From Jannaschia aquimarina (lineage in GTDB: Bacteria > Pseudomonadota > Alphaproteobacteria > Rhodobacterales > Rhodobacteraceae): DNA of 64,000 nt. Position numbers and translations under genes: made by a program. The notes beneath the pieces were generated by a model. The model was not told the DNA's origin, searched no databases, and saw only the letters and a list, made by a program, of their open reading frames with translations. Where the stretch lies: assembly GCF_000877395.1 (NCBI RefSeq), contig NZ_JYFE01000032.1, forward strand, positions 1 through 64,000. The letters run 5' to 3'. Of this stretch, positions 8,534 through 17,691 are shown one piece after another. Position 1 is the first letter of the stretch; every line of letters starts with the position of its first letter.

Positions 8534-9009
8534 GCCAGAGCCTCCCTCACCCATCGCTCCATGCCCGTCTCGATCTGCTTTCGGATCGCGGCCGGATCGT
8601 CAGCGAACATGGCGTGTACATAGAGCGTCCGGCAATCCTCCGTCACGTCAAGGCTCAGGGTGCCGGGCGTCAAGGAGATCAGGTTCGTGACCAACAATAC
8701 CTCCGCTTCGCCTTCCGCTTTGAGCGGGACGGCAATGATCCCCGGGCGGGCCCGATGGCGAGGCGTAAGAACATCCCATGCGACCGAGACCGAGGACACC
8801 ACCAACTCCCACAGGAAGAGCAACAGCAATTTCACCCAGCGGTAGACCCGCAGGAAATATCCGCCTCCGCGATCCTCGAAGAGGGGGGATACGAGAGCGA
8901 GCGCGCCGAAACCGATCAGGAATCCGATCGCAAGACCTGCGAGCGTGAAGCTGCCGGTCAAGGCGGCCCAAGCAACCGCGAGCAAGAGATTGAGGAGGAA
9001 AAGGCTCAT
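8530..9009 (-). CDS. mnhE: Mrp/Mnh Na+/H+ antiporter subunit E
   Basis: A 159-residue subunit with hydrophobic helices at about 1-50 and 56-80 and a soluble C-terminal domain containing VTNLISLTPGTLSLDVTED, the family hallmark. The ATG overlaps the mnhD stop (ATGA). Length and order match MrpE of other proteobacteria. Confidence 0.9.
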   Translation of the reverse strand: MSLFLLNLLLAVAWAALTGSFTLAGLAIGFLIGFGALALVSPLFEDRGGGYFLRVYRWVKLLLLFLWELVVSSVSVAWDVLTPRHRARPGIIAVPLKAEGEAEVLLVTNLISLTPGTLSLDVTEDCRTLYVHAMFADDPAAIRKQIETGMERWVREALA

Positions 9010-10499
9010 TCCGACACTCCCAATACAGCATCGAGATAGGGCGTCGGATCCAGCAATTCAGCCGCCGCCTGTTCTGCCAGGGCGAAGAAAGGCTCCGGCC
9101 AAACGCCGATGACGATCGTCCAGAGCGCCAGACCCGCAATCGGAAACAGGAAGGCAAAGCGGTCGGCTGCACTCAACTGCGAGAGACGCGGAACCGTCCC
9201 GGCGGGATGCGGCTTCCAGAAGGCGCGGCCCCAGATCTTGGTCATCGAGTAGATCGTCATCAGACCCACGGCGAGGATGAAGAACGCGACGATCCACATC
9301 GACAGATCCATCGACGCCTGCAGCAGCACGTACTTGGCCCAGAACCCCGAAAGCGGCGGAAAGCCGGCAAGGCTGAAGGCGGGAATCAGAAACAGGAAGC
9401 CGAGAAGGGGCGCGCCCTTGTAGAGGCCGCCGATCCTGTCGACATCGGTGCCGCCCGCAATCCGGTCCGCGACACCGGCGACGAGGAACAGGTTCGCCTT
9501 CACGACGATATGGTGGACGAGGTAGAACACGGCCCCCGCCATCGCCAGCGGTGTCAACAGCGCCAGTCCCAAGACCATGTACCCGATCTGACTGATGATG
9601 TGGAACGACAGGATACGCCGGAAATCGGTCTGAGCCGCCGCGCCCAGAACCCCGACGACCATGGTGGCGACGGCGACCCACAGCATCAGCTGATGGGTGA
9701 ACCCGACATCATGCACGAAGACCAGCGTGAACATCCGGATCAGAGCATAGACCCCGACCTTCGTCAGCAAGCCGGCGAACACCGCCGATACCGCGAAGGA
9801 CGGTGTATGATAGGAAGCCGGAAGCCAGAAGAAGAGCGGAAAGACGCCTGCCTTGATGCCGAACCCGACGAGGAAAAGACCGGCGATGACGGTCATCAGG
9901 CCAGGATCGGCCTCTGCGACCGCGCCCCTCAGATCCGCGAGGTTCAGCGTTCCCGTCGCACCGTAGAGCAGACCGATCGCGCTCAGAAAGAGGATCGTGG
10001 AGATCAGGTTCAGCGTGACGTACTTGATCCCGGCATCCAGCTGCGCGCGGCTCCCACCCATTGCCAGAAGGCCGAAAGACGAGATCAACATGACCTCGAA
10101 CCAGACGTAGAGGTTGAACAGATCGCCGGTCAGGAACGCGCCCGTCACGCCTGCGATCAAGACCTGGAACAGCGCGTGGTAGCCGAGTTCCTCGATCTCT
10201 TCACCGATGTCTGCAACGGCGTAGATCGACACGGCCAGCGCCGTGATCCCGGTAATCACGACCATCACGGCCGACAGCGTGTCCGCGACCAGCGTGATTC
10301 CGAAGGGTGCGGGCCAGCCGCCCATCTGCGCGGCGATCGGCCCGTTGCCCATGACCTCGAACAGCAGGGCCAGCCCCGCCCCCAGATGGACTGCGGATCC
10401 CGCCACGGAGATCCAGCGGCCTTCGCGGTTCCGTCGAAACAGGAATGCCAGAACCGCAGCGACGAACGTGGCGATCAGGGGAGCCGTCAGAAGGATCAT
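9006..10499 (-). CDS. mnhD: Mrp/Mnh Na+/H+ antiporter subunit D
   Basis: A 497-residue multi-pass protein homologous to the antiporter-like subunits of complex I (NuoL/M/N). Visible signatures are KAGVFPLFFWLPASYHTPSF in the proton-translocating core and the conserved Lys/Glu residues buried in hydrophobic helices. The start at 10499 overlaps the stop of mnhC; a longer open frame exists upstream but lies within mnhC. MrpD and MrpA are the two subunits thought to carry the ion translocation pathways. Confidence 0.93.
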   Translation of the reverse strand: MILLTAPLIATFVAAVLAFLFRRNREGRWISVAGSAVHLGAGLALLFEVMGNGPIAAQMGGWPAPFGITLVADTLSAVMVVITGITALAVSIYAVADIGEEIEELGYHALFQVLIAGVTGAFLTGDLFNLYVWFEVMLISSFGLLAMGGSRAQLDAGIKYVTLNLISTILFLSAIGLLYGATGTLNLADLRGAVAEADPGLMTVIAGLFLVGFGIKAGVFPLFFWLPASYHTPSFAVSAVFAGLLTKVGVYALIRMFTLVFVHDVGFTHQLMLWVAVATMVVGVLGAAAQTDFRRILSFHIISQIGYMVLGLALLTPLAMAGAVFYLVHHIVVKANLFLVAGVADRIAGGTDVDRIGGLYKGAPLLGFLFLIPAFSLAGFPPLSGFWAKYVLLQASMDLSMWIVAFFILAVGLMTIYSMTKIWGRAFWKPHPAGTVPRLSQLSAADRFAFLFPIAGLALWTIVIGVWPEPFFALAEQAAAELLDPTPYLDAVLGVSE

Positions 10500-10849
10500 T
10501 CGCGCGGCTCCGCGATCCGCATCTCTTCGCTGTCGAGCGTTCCGAGGTTCTGATAGCCGCGATAGACGAGGACCAGCGCGAAGGCGAACAGTCCGAATCC
10601 GATGACGATCGCGGTCAGGACGAGCGCTTGGGGCAGAGCGTTCGCAACGCCGCCCGGCGGGGCCGACGCGCCGTAGGCGATCAGGGGCGGTGCTTCGGGG
10701 GTCAGGCCACCAGAGCCAAAGATGACCAAGTTCGCCGCGTTCGAGATCAGGATCAGCCCGAACAGGAATCGCAAGACGTTCCGAGCGAGCATCAGATAGA
10801 CAGCCGCCGCGATCAGCGCCCCCACCATGAGTGCAAGGAGCGTTTCCAT
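10496..10849 (-). CDS. mnhC: Mrp/Mnh Na+/H+ antiporter subunit C
   Basis: A 117-residue NuoK-like subunit with three membrane helices; the segment LFGLILISNAANLVIFGSGG and the tail ALPQALVLTAIVIGFG are typical of MrpC. Its ATG shares one base with the mnhB stop (TGATG), which favours translational coupling. The longer open frame upstream overlaps mnhB and is a shadow. Confidence 0.92.
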   Translation of the reverse strand: METLLALMVGALIAAAVYLMLARNVLRFLFGLILISNAANLVIFGSGGLTPEAPPLIAYGASAPPGGVANALPQALVLTAIVIGFGLFAFALVLVYRGYQNLGTLDSEEMRIAEPRE

Positions 10850-11280
10850 CAGACCTCTTCCTCCAGCGCAAGAACGAGCGTCAGGACGGACCCGAGCACG
10901 ACGAGATAGACCCCGACGTCGAAGACGAGGATGTTCGACAGGGGAATTCCCTTGTCGTTCGGATCGGCCGGATCTGCGGCGAGAAAGAGCCACATCCCCT
11001 CGAAGAGGGCGTCTCCGATCATCATCGGTACGAGCCCAGCGAAGAGCGCGATGCCGAGACCGACCATCGCGATGGTCTGGGGCTCGACGCGCAAGGCCTC
11101 TCTCGCGGCGCGGCATCCATGCGCGATCGCGTAAAGGATGAAGCCGGTCGCCCCGATCAAGCCGCCGATAAAACCGCCGCCCGGTTCGTTATGGCCGCGC
11201 AGCAGCATGTAGATGGAGAAGACGAGCAGAAGCCCGACAAGGACGCGCGTGGCGGCGCGGACGATCAGAGACGTGCCCAT
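10849..11280 (-). CDS. mnhB: Mrp/Mnh Na+/H+ antiporter subunit B
   Basis: A 143-residue membrane protein with the MnhB signature [19 protein letters not shown] (about residues 26-44). The start is the ATG at 11280, one base after the mnhA stop. Separate A and B subunits distinguish this operon from those alphaproteobacteria where the two are fused. Confidence 0.92.
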   Translation of the reverse strand: MGTSLIVRAATRVLVGLLLVFSIYMLLRGHNEPGGGFIGGLIGATGFILYAIAHGCRAAREALRVEPQTIAMVGLGIALFAGLVPMMIGDALFEGMWLFLAADPADPNDKGIPLSNILVFDVGVYLVVLGSVLTLVLALEEEV

Positions 11281-11281
11281 G

Positions 11282-13525
11282 TCAGGTGTTCCTCCGCGTG
11301 CCCCGCAGGAGCGCGTAGGCCCCAAGCGCCGCGATGGCGACCACGGCGATCTCGCCAAACGTGTCGAGCGCGCGGAAGTCGACGAGGATCACGTTCACGA
11401 TGTTGCGTCCGTGCGCGATGGGCGCACTGGTCGCTTCGAAGAACTGCGTGATCCGCAGGTCCAGCGGCGTCGTCATGACCATCAACATGACGACCGTCGT
11501 CATCGCGCCGATGGACAGCGCCAGGATCAGATCCCAACCGCGGATCCGGCTCACGACATCCGGCTTCATGTGCGGCAGCTTCAGCATGGCGACCGCGACC
11601 AACACCACCTGAAGCACTTCGATCAGGAGTTGGGTGATCGCGACGTCGGGCGCGCCGAAGATGATGAAGACGAGGGCCACGCCGACGCCGACCGTGCCGA
11701 GGGCGGCGATCGCCGTCATCCGGCTGTTCGTGACGGCCGCAACGGCCGCACCCGCGGTGATGAAGATCAGGATCGACCAGTGCTTCAGGCGCAGATCGTC
11801 CAGAGGAGGCGCAGAGGGCAGGGCGCCGGTCCGCCATATCGTCGTCAGTAACACGGCGGCGAGCGTCAGGAACGTGATGAAGATATAAGTGCGGAGTGAG
11901 CCGGCCTGCACCGTCTTGGCCAGCCATTTCGATCCGCCGGCGACGCCGTCCATGATCCCGTCCCAGGCCGGATCCGCGCGATCCCGTAACCGGCCAAGGC
12001 CCCGCCGAATGGCGCGGTGTTTCCAGTAGAGCAGGAAGCCTGTCGCGAAGGTGATCAGCGACAGGATCAGAGCTGGGGTCACGCCTGCCCAGAGCTTCAG
12101 CTCGACCGGGACCGGTGCGCCCATGACTGCCGTCGCCGCCGGCTCCAGCACGATGGTCGAGAGGCTTGGGATCACGCCGAAGGCAACGCCCAGCGCGGCC
12201 AGGATCAGGGGGCCGATCCACATGCCCCATGGCCCCTCGTGCGGCTTGACCGGGGTTTCGGCCTTCGGGCCGACAAAGGGGCGCCACGCGACGATCCCGG
12301 CGGCCGCGACCATGAGTGCCGATGCCGCAAAGGCGCAACCGGCCACCCAAAGCACGCCGCCTCGGCTCAGCACGTCCTGTTCCAAAGCCGCGTCGTAGAG
12401 ATACTCCTTGCCGAGGAAGCCGAAGAGCGGCGGCAGCCCGGCCATGCTCGCACCCGCGACGATTGCGGCGATGAAGGTGATCGGCATGGCTTTCATCAAT
12501 CCCGAGAGGACATTCGCGTCCCGAGTTCCTGTGCCATGATCGATCAGGCCCGCGACCATGAACAGCGCCGCCTTGTAGAGGGCGTGGACCAGCAGGAACA
12601 CGACCATTCCCTTGATCGCCGCCTCGGTTCCCGCCCCGATGAACAGCGTCAACGTTCCCAGAGCCATCAGGGTCGTCCAGGCCAAGACCTGTTTGATGTC
12701 GGTCTGCTTGAGCGCCATGATGCTGGCAAAGACGGCCGTGACGCCTCCGAAGGCACACAGCGCGATGGTCCAGGCCTCGGAATTGCCCAGCGAGGGGTTG
12801 AGGCGCGCCATGAGGTACACGCCGCCCTTAACCATGGTCGCCGAGTGCAGATAGGCACTGACCGGTGTGGGGGCGGCCATGGCGTTCGGCAGCCAGAAAT
12901 GGAACGGAACCTGCGCCGACTTCGTGAACGCCCCTGCAAGCACCAGCACCAGGATCGCGGGATAGAGGACATGCTCCGAAAGGTCCGGAAGCTGCGAGAT
13001 CTGAAAGCCGCCACCTGCCGCGCCGATCAGGACGATGCCGGCCAGAAACGCCAATCCGCCCGTTCCGGTCACGACGAGCGCTTGCAGCGCGTTGCGCCGG
13101 GATGCCGGATCGTCCGCCTTGTACCCGATCAGCAAATAGGAAGAGATCGTGGTCACTTCCCAGAACACGAAGAGGGCCAGCAGGTTATCCGAAAGGACGA
13201 GCCCCAGCATTCCGACCATGAATGCCAGGAGATAGCAGACGAAGCGCGTGTAATGATCGTCCCCGCCCAGATAGGCGGAAGAGTAGAGCGCGACCAGCGT
13301 TCCGATGCCGGTGATGAGCAGTGCGAAGAGAAGCGACAGCCCGTCGATCCACAGGCCGATCTCGACGCCCAGGGAGGGGACCCATTCGACGGACCAGAAC
13401 AGGGGACCGTTCGCGACCTGCGGGATGAGGAGGCAGAACCAGGCGAAGGCCGCCGCAGGGAGCGCGATCGAGACGATGCCCGGGGTGCCCCCCAACGGGC
13501 GTCGTTTTGCGGATCCAGCGGCCAT
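11282..13525 (-). CDS. mnhA: Mrp/Mnh Na+/H+ antiporter subunit A
   Basis: A 747-residue, very hydrophobic protein, the largest Mrp subunit. Residues 1-500 are NuoL-like, with [19 protein letters not shown] and the Lys/Glu/His residues of the proton channel. The C-terminal 200 residues match the MbhD/MbhE-like extension of MrpA. It is the first gene of an operon in which every junction overlaps or is one base apart. The 106-bp gap to the divergent LysR gene must hold the promoter. The role is Na+ efflux and pH/salt homeostasis, fitting a marine bacterium. Confidence 0.94.
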   Translation of the reverse strand: MAAGSAKRRPLGGTPGIVSIALPAAAFAWFCLLIPQVANGPLFWSVEWVPSLGVEIGLWIDGLSLLFALLITGIGTLVALYSSAYLGGDDHYTRFVCYLLAFMVGMLGLVLSDNLLALFVFWEVTTISSYLLIGYKADDPASRRNALQALVVTGTGGLAFLAGIVLIGAAGGGFQISQLPDLSEHVLYPAILVLVLAGAFTKSAQVPFHFWLPNAMAAPTPVSAYLHSATMVKGGVYLMARLNPSLGNSEAWTIALCAFGGVTAVFASIMALKQTDIKQVLAWTTLMALGTLTLFIGAGTEAAIKGMVVFLLVHALYKAALFMVAGLIDHGTGTRDANVLSGLMKAMPITFIAAIVAGASMAGLPPLFGFLGKEYLYDAALEQDVLSRGGVLWVAGCAFAASALMVAAAGIVAWRPFVGPKAETPVKPHEGPWGMWIGPLILAALGVAFGVIPSLSTIVLEPAATAVMGAPVPVELKLWAGVTPALILSLITFATGFLLYWKHRAIRRGLGRLRDRADPAWDGIMDGVAGGSKWLAKTVQAGSLRTYIFITFLTLAAVLLTTIWRTGALPSAPPLDDLRLKHWSILIFITAGAAVAAVTNSRMTAIAALGTVGVGVALVFIIFGAPDVAITQLLIEVLQVVLVAVAMLKLPHMKPDVVSRIRGWDLILALSIGAMTTVVMLMVMTTPLDLRITQFFEATSAPIAHGRNIVNVILVDFRALDTFGEIAVVAIAALGAYALLRGTRRNT

Positions 13526-13631
13526 TGATCTTCTCTATCGTCAGTCCAATTCCAGATAGCCAAAGACATTGACACGTCAAGCGGGACGCTACCTGTTTTC
13601 GACACGACCGGAGATAGAACTGGAGCAGATC

Positions 13632-14600
13632 GTGCCAACCCTCCAGCAATTCAGATATCTTGTGGCAGTCGCGGACACGCTGCACTTTCGGCGCGCCGCC
13701 GACGCGACCCATGTCACGCAGCCCACGCTTTCGGCCCAATTGAAGGAATTGGAGGCGAAGCTCGGCGTTCAACTCGTCGAGCGGTCCCGTTCGGGCGTGA
13801 CGCTGACGCCCATCGGAGCGGAGGTCGCGACCCGGGCCCGCGCCGTCCTGCGGGACGTTGCAGACATCCGAGCGCTGGCCCGTGCCGGCGCGGACCCTCT
13901 GTCTGCGACGATGCGGATCGGGATCGTCGGTTCTTTGGGCAGCTACTTCCTGCCTCTGATCATTCCGAACCTGCATTCCGCGCATCCGGATCTGAAGTTC
14001 TACGTCCGCGAGGGCACCGCCCTGGATCTGCTGACAAGACTTCGGGATGGCGGCTTGGATGCGCTGTTTTTCCCGTTGCCGCTGGATGCCACGGACCTGA
14101 CCGCCGCGCCGCTCTTCCATGAGCCGCTCCTGCTCGTCATGCCGTCCGACCACCATCTCTCCGCGCAGGCGGAGGTCCCGCGCACCGCTCTGCGCGGAGA
14201 GGTTCTCATGACGCTGGAGGCGGGGCACCGGCTGCACGATACCGTCGCGGCGCTGGCCGGAGAGGTCGGTGCGGAATTGTCGCTCGACTATGAAGGAACA
14301 TCGCTCGACACGCTCCGGCAGATGGTCGCGACGGGGTTGGGGCTTTCGGTGCTCCCCGCGCTCTATGTCCGATCCGAGGTCGCGCGCGAAGCGCTGGTCA
14401 CCGCCCGCCCGCTTAGCGATCCGGAGCCGGGTCGGGATATCGGGATGGTCTGGCGCAAGCGGGCTCCGCAAGCCACGGCGTTCGAGACCCTCGCCGCCGC
14501 CATCAGGACGACCCTTCGCAGGGAAGCGCCCGAGGTCCGCGTCATCGAACCCATCGCTGACGGATCCGAGGATGTGCTTGGCTACAGCGCTGGAGCATAG
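13632..14600 (+). CDS. OxyR-clade LysR regulator lacking all cysteines
   Basis: A 322-residue LysR-type regulator. The N-terminal helix-turn-helix (about residues 4-62) closely follows OxyR, with TLQQFRYLVAVADTLHFRRA, and the C-terminal effector domain aligns throughout, including TSLDTLRQMVATGLGLSVLPAL. In OxyR the peroxide-sensing cysteines sit in a GHCLRD...C segment; here it reads AGHRLHD...A, and no cysteine occurs anywhere in the protein. It cannot sense peroxide by a disulfide switch. I chose the GTG at 13632 because GGAG precedes it and the family starts there; a TTG at 13569 is less likely. It is divergent from mnhA and may regulate it. Confidence 0.85.
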   Translation: MPTLQQFRYLVAVADTLHFRRAADATHVTQPTLSAQLKELEAKLGVQLVERSRSGVTLTPIGAEVATRARAVLRDVADIRALARAGADPLSATMRIGIVGSLGSYFLPLIIPNLHSAHPDLKFYVREGTALDLLTRLRDGGLDALFFPLPLDATDLTAAPLFHEPLLLVMPSDHHLSAQAEVPRTALRGEVLMTLEAGHRLHDTVAALAGEVGAELSLDYEGTSLDTLRQMVATGLGLSVLPALYVRSEVAREALVTARPLSDPEPGRDIGMVWRKRAPQATAFETLAAAIRTTLRREAPEVRVIEPIADGSEDVLGYSAGA

Positions 14601-14672
14601 GCCGAACCTCTACACGCCGCGTCGCATCCCTGCCGGTGGCCTGCCTGTTGCACGCAGCCCGGCCGGGCCAGA

Positions 14673-15305
14673 CTAGCGCCGGTAGAGAGGCACCCCTGCC
14701 ATGATCGCCTCATCCAGCGCTGTCGCTTTCTCCCGGAGGGAACCGCGCGTCAGCCCGAGCCTCGCATAGCTCTCGATCTCGCCATGGTCCGGCCGGATCG
14801 CCTGCCCAGCGGCGTTCAAGTATCCGATCGGCAGGGCATAGCCGTCGCCGTATCGCAGTCGCGCAGCCCCGCCGGTCTCGAGCCAGATATCGACCCCCTG
14901 ATAGAACCAGATCTCCGTTCGTCCCAAGGTGGCGAAATATGCGGATTCGTGGGCATTGAACGCGATCTCGCGGACGGTCAGATCGCCTCCGACGAGCAGA
15001 ACGCCACCGCGCGTATTGACGAGACGATCACAGCTCAGGTCGCCCGTCACCACGAACACGGTCTCGCCATGGCCGCCGCCCATCTCGTACAGGTTCAGCG
15101 TGCCGTCGATGTGGAGATCCCCGTCAACGAAGACCGACCGGGTCCCTGACGGAGGCGGTGCATCCGGGTGCCCGCGCCCGATGACACACGGGCCACCGCC
15201 TTCGGGGCGCCCGAAGACCAGCCCCGCGATCAGGGTTCCCAGGGGCCCGTCGATCTGCCCCAACGTGTCCGAGAACGTCTGCGCCGCGATCTCTTGCCAA
15301 GTCAT
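14673..15305 (-). CDS. Putative beta-helical protein of unknown function
   Basis: A 210-residue protein whose ATG overlaps the stop of the aldehyde dehydrogenase gene (ATGA), so it is the last gene of that operon. The middle contains short repeats of the type FVDGDLHIDG, FVVTGDLSCD and LLVGGDLTV, spaced 20-40 residues, which suggest a right-handed beta-helix as in bactofilin-like or pentapeptide-like folds. There is no signal peptide. The function is not recognised. The longer open frame (to 15407) overlaps the upstream gene and is unlikely. Confidence 0.6.
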   Translation of the reverse strand: MTWQEIAAQTFSDTLGQIDGPLGTLIAGLVFGRPEGGGPCVIGRGHPDAPPPSGTRSVFVDGDLHIDGTLNLYEMGGGHGETVFVVTGDLSCDRLVNTRGGVLLVGGDLTVREIAFNAHESAYFATLGRTEIWFYQGVDIWLETGGAARLRYGDGYALPIGYLNAAGQAIRPDHGEIESYARLGLTRGSLREKATALDEAIMAGVPLYRR

Positions 15306-17611
15306 AGACCGAAGGGGATCCAGACCGTCTGGATTTCCGTCGCAGCCTCCAGCCATGGGGCGGCGTCCCGGCCGGCCCAGTCGCGCGAATGTCCGTTGTT
15401 GACCCATGTCCGCGTCAGTGCGGACGCGGCCTCCCGCTCGACCAGACCGGAGATATCGGCCGAGGAAAACGACCAGCAGGCGCCTATTCCGGCATGTCCG
15501 GCAAGGTGGGGCGCCAATTCCGCGTGGTCGCCGGTCAGGATGTTCACAACGCCCGCAGGGACGTCGGACGTGTCCAGGACCTGATAGAGGTCGGTCGCGG
15601 TCAGCGGCGCCGTCTCGGGTGCGACGAGGACGAGCCGGTTGCCGGTCGCAAGCGTAGCTCCGATGATCTGAGCCAAGCCGATCAGCGGGGCCTCTTCTGG
15701 CGCGAAGGCGCCGATCACGCCGACGGGCCTGTTAAGCGCGAGCGCGAGGCCGCCCATCGGAACGCCGACCACCCGGCCGTCATGCTTGTCGGCCCAGGCG
15801 GCCCAGCGGAACAGGTGGCGGACGGCCTGCGCCGCCTCGGGCTTCCCGCCCGTCTGAGCGGCGAGGCGGGTATCGAATTCGTCTGCGCGGGCCGACAGGT
15901 TCTCGGCAAGGTAGTACAGGATCTGTGCCCGCAGATGCGCCGTGGTCCCGGACCAGCCTCTTGCGCCGGACGCGGCTTCGACGGCATTGCGCACGTCCTT
16001 GCGGTTGGCGATCCCCACTTCCCCGACCATGCCCTTCGGTCCGGCAACGGGGCGGGTGTAGCCACCATCGGGCCGGGCCTGCTTGCCACCGATATACAGC
16101 TTCGCGGTCCGGTCGACCGCATCCGTCGGTGCGGGCCCTGCCTGATGCGTCCGTGGCGCCTTCAGCTTGGACCCCTGCTCGGGCCGAAGGTAGGCCGACA
16201 GCCCGGCGACGCCGCCCTCGCGCCCGAAGCCGCTCTCCTTCATGCCGCCGAACGGAGCGGCGGCGTCGAGCATGTTGGCCCCGTTCACCCAGACGACTCC
16301 CGCATCGATCCGCGGCGCGATATCGAGAGCATGGTCCAGATCCTGCGACCAGACGCTGCCCGCCAGGCCGTAGGACGTGTCGTTGGCCAACTGGACCGCC
16401 TCGGCCGGGGTGCGGAACGTCGTTGCGGCGAGGACGGGGCCGAACACCTCCTCCTGCATCAGCGGATCGGCTGAATGCAGCCCGCTGACCAGCGTCGGTG
16501 GCAGGAAGCAGCCGTCCGGCGCGGTTCCACGATGCACCTCACCCGCCGTCTGCGCCAGCAAGGCCTCGACCCGGGCCTTATGCTCCGAATGGACCATCGC
16601 GCCCATATCCACGGACTTGTCGAGCGGATCGCCCACGCGGATCTTGCCCATCCGCGTCTTGAGGCGCGACAGAAACTCTTCCGAGATGCCTTCCTGGATC
16701 AGAAGACGCGCCCCTGCGCAGCAGACTTGGCCCCCATTGAACCAGATCGCATCGACCAGCCCTTCGACCGCGCCGTCGATGTCGGCATCTTCGAAGACGA
16801 TGTACGGCGACTTGCCTCCGAGCTCGAGCGTCAGGCCGATGCCGCGCCCGGCCGTCTCGCGGCGCAAGGTCCGTCCGACCTCGGTCGACCCCGTGAAGGC
16901 AAGCTTGTCGATCTCGGCGCGCGCGAGCGCGGCGCCCGTGGCCCCGTCACCGGTCACGATGTTGACGACACCGGGGGGCACACCGGCCGTCTCGCAGATA
17001 TCCGCGAAGGCAAGTGCCGTCAGCGGCGTCCACTCTGCGGGCTTCAGAACGACGGAATTGCCCATCGCCAATGCTGGCGCGACCTTCCAGGCCAGCATGA
17101 GCAGCGGAAAATTCCATGGTACGATCTGACCGCAGACACCCCATGGCATGCGCCCGGGGACGAGTTCGCCGCGCAACTCGGCGTGCCCCGCGTGATGATA
17201 GAAGTGACGCGCGGCAAGCGCGACGTCGATGTCGCGTGCCTCGCGGATCGGCTTGCCCGTATCCAGCGTCTCGAGCACCGCAAAGAGGCGGGCGTGTTTC
17301 TGAAGGCCCCGCGCGATGGCGTAGAGGACGCGCGCCCGGTCGTGGTCGTCCAGCTTCTCCCAGGCGGGCTGCGCCTTCCGCGCGGCCTCCACCGCCCGCG
17401 CGACGTCGGCCTCTGTGCCCTGCGTGACCTGAGCCAGTTCTTCGCCATTGGCGGGGTTCACCGTCGCGAAGGTCTCACCCGGCTTGTCGCGCTTGCCTCC
17501 GATGAAGTGACCGAATGCCCGTCCATGGCTTTCGAGCCAGGCATCGGCCTCGTCCCTGGCCTCTGGGGCCGGGCCCCATTCCATGTTCTCGAAAATCTCC
17601 GCCACGTTCAT
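15302..17611 (-). CDS. Two-domain aldehyde dehydrogenase, ALDH16 type
   Basis: A 769-residue protein with two tandem aldehyde dehydrogenase domains. The first (about 1-490) has all catalytic parts: IVPWNFPLLMLAWKVAPAL, the base in LTLELGGKSP, and the nucleophile in GGQVCCAGAR near residue 296. The second (about 510-769) keeps the fold signature PVGVIGAFAPEEAP but has no active-site cysteine segment and is shorter, so it is probably a structural pseudo-domain. This matches bacterial ALDH16. It sits just downstream of deoC, so acetaldehyde released by DeoC is a plausible substrate; that is inference. Confidence 0.88.
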   Translation of the reverse strand: MNVAEIFENMEWGPAPEARDEADAWLESHGRAFGHFIGGKRDKPGETFATVNPANGEELAQVTQGTEADVARAVEAARKAQPAWEKLDDHDRARVLYAIARGLQKHARLFAVLETLDTGKPIREARDIDVALAARHFYHHAGHAELRGELVPGRMPWGVCGQIVPWNFPLLMLAWKVAPALAMGNSVVLKPAEWTPLTALAFADICETAGVPPGVVNIVTGDGATGAALARAEIDKLAFTGSTEVGRTLRRETAGRGIGLTLELGGKSPYIVFEDADIDGAVEGLVDAIWFNGGQVCCAGARLLIQEGISEEFLSRLKTRMGKIRVGDPLDKSVDMGAMVHSEHKARVEALLAQTAGEVHRGTAPDGCFLPPTLVSGLHSADPLMQEEVFGPVLAATTFRTPAEAVQLANDTSYGLAGSVWSQDLDHALDIAPRIDAGVVWVNGANMLDAAAPFGGMKESGFGREGGVAGLSAYLRPEQGSKLKAPRTHQAGPAPTDAVDRTAKLYIGGKQARPDGGYTRPVAGPKGMVGEVGIANRKDVRNAVEAASGARGWSGTTAHLRAQILYYLAENLSARADEFDTRLAAQTGGKPEAAQAVRHLFRWAAWADKHDGRVVGVPMGGLALALNRPVGVIGAFAPEEAPLIGLAQIIGATLATGNRLVLVAPETAPLTATDLYQVLDTSDVPAGVVNILTGDHAELAPHLAGHAGIGACWSFSSADISGLVEREAASALTRTWVNNGHSRDWAGRDAAPWLEAATEIQTVWIPFGL

Positions 17612-17647
17612 GGTCCGCCTCGCCTCTCGGACCGGGCCAGGGTCCTT

Positions 17648-17690
17648 ATCTCATCCGAAAACCATGGGGATCCGGGGCTGCGCCCCCGGC
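17648..17690 (-). repeat. GC-rich dispersed repeat, weak copy
   Basis: Carries the pattern CTCATCC followed by an A-rich gap, then a hairpin GGGGCTGCGCCCC. It resembles the better copies at 42531-42585, 43640-43705 and 43831-43889. It follows the deoC stop codon on the minus strand and may act as a terminator or mRNA-end hairpin between deoC and the aldehyde dehydrogenase gene. Confidence 0.4.
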
Positions 17691-17691
17691 T

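Noticed and set aside
9207-13528. Long plus-strand open frames opposite the Mrp operon
   Set aside because: They mirror hydrophobic coding sequence (Asp/Gln/Arg-rich antisense products) and have no ribosome sites.
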